Under the pieces are notes generated by a model. The model was given only the letters and a program-made list of their open reading frames with translations. It was not told the DNA's origin and made no database searches. Positions 30,404 through 32,500 of a stretch of 32,500 bases of DNA are shown piece by piece. Position 1 is the first letter of the stretch, and each line of letters opens with the position of its first letter. Source of the stretch: Zygnema cylindricum. Lineage: Eukaryota; Streptophyta; Zygnematophyceae; Zygnematales; Zygnemataceae. The stretch is from positions 1-32,500 of the forward strand of contig JBBHKE010001067.1 of assembly GCA_037447655.1 (NCBI GenBank), given 5' to 3'. The translations under genes were made by a program, and so were the position numbers.

Positions 30404-31589
30404 TGCTGGAATTCAAGTATTTTCTAGGTCTAGAGATTGCAAAATAAAAAGCAAATAGAAGATATTGACAACCTGCCTCTAACTCCTCACTCAAGTCCCC
30501 ACACTTGTCGCTGTCACTAAAGACTGGAGGAGGAGTTAGCCATGGCTACCTGTGCTGTCCAGAGAGAGACAAGCAGTAGTTTCATTGGGTTTTCTAAAAG
30601 GAAGATTGACGGAGCTAGGAATTGATCGCGGTACCTACCGTACGACAATTTCGCAGTAGCCGGTTACCTTAACCTAATAGTCTAGGTCATACGATAGACT
30701 ATATGAGGTATGATAATTATCTAAATAGTTACATTTAGACTAATTCATTTAACGCGAACTATATACATAATACATAGAAACAGTTGTGTAAAGTACGAAG
30801 TACCGTACGGCTACGAAATAAATATCGCGCATTTTGTTTGACATCGGAAAGAATATCGCGCACGTATTTATGACGGCTACGATTGAAATCCGGATTTCAT
30901 CGGACAGCCGCGAAGGATGCCGAGATCGCGGAATAGGATTTTGGCAAATTGCGATCACCGCCACATCGAATGACACGTGGCAAAACCACATTGGATTGCG
31001 GCAACTCTGGGGATTACGGAAACGAATCCGGATATGACATGTGTCGACATTTTGGCCATGTCGTACGATGGTCGTACAGAAAGTACACCGGCACCTTTAC
31101 TTTTCTGTACGACACAGTATTTTAATTGGTGCCGTACTTCAGAAGATAGAGTTTTAGATGGAGATAGGACTTAGAAAAATTTGGTAGATAGGACCCTCTC
31201 TCTGAGAGAGCTTCTGTATAAAATGTCATCTTTGACCATTCATAACAATCAATTTACTTGACCATTTTCAGTAATTCTTTTTGCTGCGGACTCAGGGGAG
31301 TCCATGCTACACATGGTGTAGTCGGTCAGAGTTTTTGCTTTCCAGGGTGGCTGCATTTCTAAGGGAAAGTCAAAGTGGGTGAATGTGTCCAAAACTCATA
31401 TTCTAACTTTGCATTGTGTTGTAGAACTGAGCACACAGAAAGTCTTATTTCACAAGGGTGAAGCTTTAATGGGTTTGTGATTGTCAAGGGTCAGTCATTT
31501 GGGTTTATATCAACTTGGAGTCGGCACTATCTAGATAAGCTTCTTTTGGATCTGCGATTTCTGTGGGCAATGGAGCACACAGAGTTTCA
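30404..31589 (+). repeat. 3' LTR of element D (1186 bp)
   Basis: It begins TGCTGGAATTC and ends CAGAGTTTCA before cgtac. The U3 hairpin CTAACTCCTC/GAGGAGTTAG is a perfect 10-bp pair here. The LTR ATG (31570) reads about 20 codons into the flanking C LTR before a stop. Confidence 0.93.
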
Positions 31590-32500
31590 CGTACCGCACA
31601 ACAACAGTCAGCTGGACTTATGTGAACCATACTGACTAAGCACCAATTTGAAATGGGACCACAGCTAATGATTTGGACGCGTGTCGTCCATCGCGAAGAT
31701 CTACTTTACATCTTACGACGATCCGTGTATTCGGAATTGACTTGTACGGACGGTTACAGTAATTTGGACGGATTCGCCAATTGCTGACTAAGCAAGTGGC
31801 ACAATGTATATATGGCCACTATCTGTATATATCTGAAACAACATTAATTTGTATGTAGTGAATTAGTTTTAAATGTTACATTATTGAAATAGGATAAAAG
31901 TTACAATTAGGGTTTTGGACATATTTTCGGTACGGTAGATGTACCGTTGACGTACAGTGACTTTATTAGGGTACAGTACTTAGTTACACGTGTAGTACCT
32001 TGATTAGTGGAAGGCTCAGTAGATAGCTATGTGAGAATAAAATGTAGGACTTAGTTTATTTTCAGCATCAGCTGAGTTTATCAAAGTAATGGCAGACTGT
32101 TTTTCTACATCTTTGACCTGTCAGTATGATCACTCTGATTCATATCTTGATATGAAACTTTGTGTGGATGTTTTGTGATATAGAAAATATATGGTTGTGT
32201 AGTTTCATTCCGTGGTTGTGTAGTTTTATTTTTGTTCTGCTGTTTCTGTAGAATTCTGGGAGAGATTTACTTGGTTAGTTTGATAAGCTGTCAACTGTTT
32301 TTGGGAAACTCTGGAGCTCAAATCTTTTAGATTCATTTGTGGATCAGGCTGTAACTTTGGGAGTTTATAGTGTCGAGTACATACTACATATTGGTGAAGT
32401 TTGAGGTGCTTTTGTATTCTGTGTAGTAATTTGTATTGTCTAAAACACAGCTGTTTTGGGGTAGTCTGTGGGTGTTTTCCGTGAGTGATCCATAACTGAA

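Larger units (their letters stand above)
27263..31589 (+). mobile_element. Element D: non-autonomous copia element with deleted pol
   Basis: LTRs are 27263-28509 and 30404-31589, and the target duplication cgtac is exact. The host LTR's twin at 24016-24020 shows the site before insertion. The internal region is 1.9 kb, against 4.4 kb in A. It retains gag, the zinc knuckle, a short RT tail (EEKYYLGIKIESD) and an RNase H-like end; protease, integrase and the RT catalytic core are missing. The polypurine tract AAAATAAGGGGAG is at 30391-30403. D is the most recent event in the C branch and must have used enzymes from another element. Confidence 0.93.
23631..32500 (+). mobile_element. Element C: gag-only copia-type LTR element (TR-GAG-like), split by D
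   Basis: The 5' LTR is 23631-24922, the internal region only 24923-26870, and the 3' LTR starts at 26871. That LTR is cut at 27262 by element D and resumes at 31595, reaching the window edge about 17 bp short of its end. The inside has a Gag with a zinc knuckle and a charged tail, with no trace of protease, integrase, RT or RNase H. This fits non-autonomous terminal-repeat elements with a Gag domain. Its LTR differs from all others here, sharing only the core block CAGTAGATAG ... TAGGACTTAG and the primer-site type. The left target duplication would be cgagt (23626-23630). Confidence 0.88.
26871..32500 (+). repeat. 3' LTR of element C, two parts around element D
   Basis: Part one is 26871-27262 and part two is 31595-32500, with the cgtac duplication at 27258-27262 and 31590-31594. 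Joined, they match the 5' LTR to position 24905. Part two has an extra copy of GGTTGTGTAGTTT near 32210-32230, a short local duplication. The gag ATG of the 5' LTR (CCATGGC) reads CCATAAC here. Confidence 0.92.

Noticed and set aside
1-32500. CRISPR array, bacterial operon or other prokaryotic system
   Set aside because: No regularly spaced identical repeats with unique spacers, no ribosome-binding-site pattern and no prokaryotic gene; all coding matter is plant retrotransposon or a plant gene relic.

Overview
The window is nuclear DNA of a land plant with a repeat-rich genome; I cannot name the species. The evidence is plant-type Ty1/copia polyproteins (order PR-IN-RT-RNase H), LTRs of 1.0-1.3 kb, AGGGTTT telo-box-like motifs in a T-rich segment, a degenerate F-box/LRR gene, and a primer site matching the plant initiator tRNA-Met. 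About 85% of it is LTR retrotransposon.

Layout. (1) 1-4969: a minus-strand copia element, E, running off the left edge, with its 5' LTR at 3922-4969. (2) 4970-8593: non-LTR DNA with a long inverted-repeat element (about 5020-6327), a TTA-flanked MITE (6988-7682), short tandem repeats and a telo-box-rich segment. (3) 8594-9713: an F-box/LRR pseudogene containing a tRNA-like SINE head and a 143-bp tandem duplication, cut by element B. (4) 9714 to the right edge: element B (plus strand, decayed) and everything inserted into it. In B lie a solo LTR F (11981-12999, target duplication aaagt), a solo-LTR-like unit X (15591-15835 plus 22300-22741), and element C (from 23631, inside B's 3' LTR). X itself holds element A (15836-22294, target duplication gtcta). 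The 3' LTR of C holds element D (27263-31589, target duplication cgtac). The order of insertion can be read directly: B, then F, X and C; A after X; D after C.

Coding state. A is nearly complete: its pol keeps the protease DSG, integrase D-D-E, RT YVDD and RNase H acidic residues, but gag has a premature stop and a frameshift and pol has one stop. B and E are decayed. C carries gag only. D carries a gag that continues in one frame into a shrunken RNase H-like tail, with PR, IN and most of RT deleted.

Most interesting signal. None of the five elements with a visible 5' LTR/internal junction has the usual plant primer site (complement of the tRNA 3' end) beside the LTR. All instead have a version of GGTTATGGGCCCACCA directly after the LTR, which is the complement of the anticodon stem-loop of initiator tRNA-Met. 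This is the half-tRNA priming arrangement known from Drosophila copia and yeast Ty5. The same bases are the first codons of gag, and in four of the five elements an ATG lies 20-26 nt inside the LTR. In element A the pol stop codon lies within the first five bases of the 3' LTR, so coding runs from LTR to LTR. Five of the six LTR families also share a U3 hairpin with compensatory base changes, an antisense tRNA-like A/B-box module, clusters of GTAC, a conserved core-promoter block and a pair of small hairpins before the primer site.
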